NCBI GenBank assembly: GCA_013152165.1
Contig: JAADGY010000049.1
Location: 1 to 5,467, forward strand
Origin: a bacterium
GTDB lineage: Bacteria > Patescibacteriota > Microgenomatia > JAADGY01
Length of the DNA stretch: 5,467 nt
Direction: 5' to 3'
The position numbers were made by a program, and so were the translations under genes. Under the pieces are notes generated by a model. It was not told the origin of the DNA. It searched no databases and saw only the letters and a program-made list of their open reading frames with translations. Within the stretch, counting starts at the first letter, position 1, and the number at the start of each line of letters is the position of its first letter. Shown here piece after piece: positions 4,932-5,467 of the stretch.

Positions 4932-5467
4932 ACCATCTAGGCCAAAGCCCCTAGATTTTACCCTAATAGGCTTATCATCTTTGATGGTAATACAATCTTG
5001 ATGCTTGATAAATCTAACCAAATAGGGTTGTTCACACTTAATTTTTAAAGGACCTTCCCAAAAGACGGTGGTTGTCCCAGAAAGGCTGCTTTGGGTATGC
5101 TTATACCAGAACAAACCATTGCTTTTGTCAATAAACATATCCCAGCTTGGAGACTCGCAACAGTTACTAGAAAACGCAATCAGAGTAAGTTCGCGATTAT
5201 TTATTGGATCATATTTAGCTTGGAGTGTGTGGATTGGAGAACAAAAAACAGACGCAAACACATCGCTAAAATCAGTGATTAGGCCGTCTGCTTCCTCCAA
5301 AGCCTCATTCAACGAACCATAAGAATGTTTAGGTATGCAAGCTAAAGTTTTGAAACCATCAATAATTATTGGTGGATTCAATAATAATCTGAACGAAGAT
5401 GTGATAAATTGACGCCCCCATAAGATTGTAAGATCTAAAAACTTAGCTTTTCTTGAGTAAAAACCTG
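4926..5467 (-). CDS. C-terminal part of an unrecognised protein (5' end outside window)
   Basis: The frame is open from the right edge to TAA 4928-4926, about 180 residues. There is no in-frame ATG in the visible part. The TTG at 5381 is almost certainly internal, because the 28 codons upstream of it (GFYSRKAKFLDLTILWGRQF...) read as ordinary protein. I do not recognise a family. Visible features are an acidic helix followed by a hydrophobic strand (SLNEALEEADGLITDFSDVF), which loosely recalls the ADVLITDYSS motif of TagB/TagF-like glycerophosphotransferases, but the continuation (SWDMFIDKSNGLFWYKHTQ, TTVFWEGPLKIKCEQPYLVRF) does not follow that family. The second half looks beta-stranded. Several cysteines are spread along it (including a CC pair in SSNCCESPSW), more than in the neighbouring genes. 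It is AT-richer than leuS. It ends 30 bases before the next gene on the same strand. Confidence 0.7.
   Translation of the reverse strand, partial: GFYSRKAKFLDLTILWGRQFITSSFRLLLNPPIIIDGFKTLACIPKHSYGSLNEALEEADGLITDFSDVFASVFCSPIHTLQAKYDPINNRELTLIAFSSNCCESPSWDMFIDKSNGLFWYKHTQSSLSGTTTVFWEGPLKIKCEQPYLVRFIKHQDCITIKDDKPIRVKSRGFGLDGL

Noticed and set aside
5068..5322. + strand ORFs at the right end
   Set aside because: Two overlapping + frames lie opposite a minus-strand frame that stays open for about 180 codons to the window edge; the minus frame is the better gene.

Overview
The window looks like a fragment of a Candidate Phyla Radiation (Patescibacteria) genome, most likely of Microgenomates type. 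This is inferred from gene style, not from a database match. The evidence is an AT-leaning sequence, a divergent bacterial leucyl-tRNA synthetase with a KMSKR signature and an extra module in its editing domain, a surface protein with a Pro/Thr stalk and a C-terminal membrane anchor, and an operon-internal gene with a strong Shine-Dalgarno site beside operon-leading genes that appear leaderless. TGA ends at least two reading frames, so the standard bacterial code fits; a lineage that recodes TGA does not.

Layout, left to right. (1) At 2-364 on + is the C-terminal end of a protein that begins outside the window. (2) It meets tail to tail, with a 24-base overlap, a minus-strand stretch at 341-1002. 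This encodes a small secreted protein whose frame seems broken near 570-613 and continues in another frame to 341. (3) At 1014-3800 on - is leuS, the only gene identified with certainty. The secreted-protein gene follows it by 11 bases and is probably co-transcribed. (4) At 3801-3980 is a 180-base gap rich in short inverted repeats, with a promoter-like element directly next to the leuS start. (5) At 3981-4895 on - is a cell-surface protein: signal peptide, DNRLRE-type beta domain, PT-repeat stalk and C-terminal transmembrane helix. (6) At 4926-5467 on - is the C-terminal part of an unrecognised protein that enters from beyond the right edge.

All minus-strand genes are closely packed, but two of them (the surface protein and leuS) have the same extended -10-like string, TGGTAWWAT, ending 5-6 bases before their ATG. 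This suggests each starts its own, possibly leaderless, transcript. There is no obvious pathway linking leuS with the two exported proteins; the arrangement looks like a housekeeping gene among lineage-specific envelope genes. I found no tRNA, rRNA, CRISPR array, transposase or phage gene. The points most worth following are the inserted module and the period-7 micro-repeat inside LeuRS, the shared leaderless-type promoters, the structured gap upstream of leuS, and the frame break in the secreted protein.
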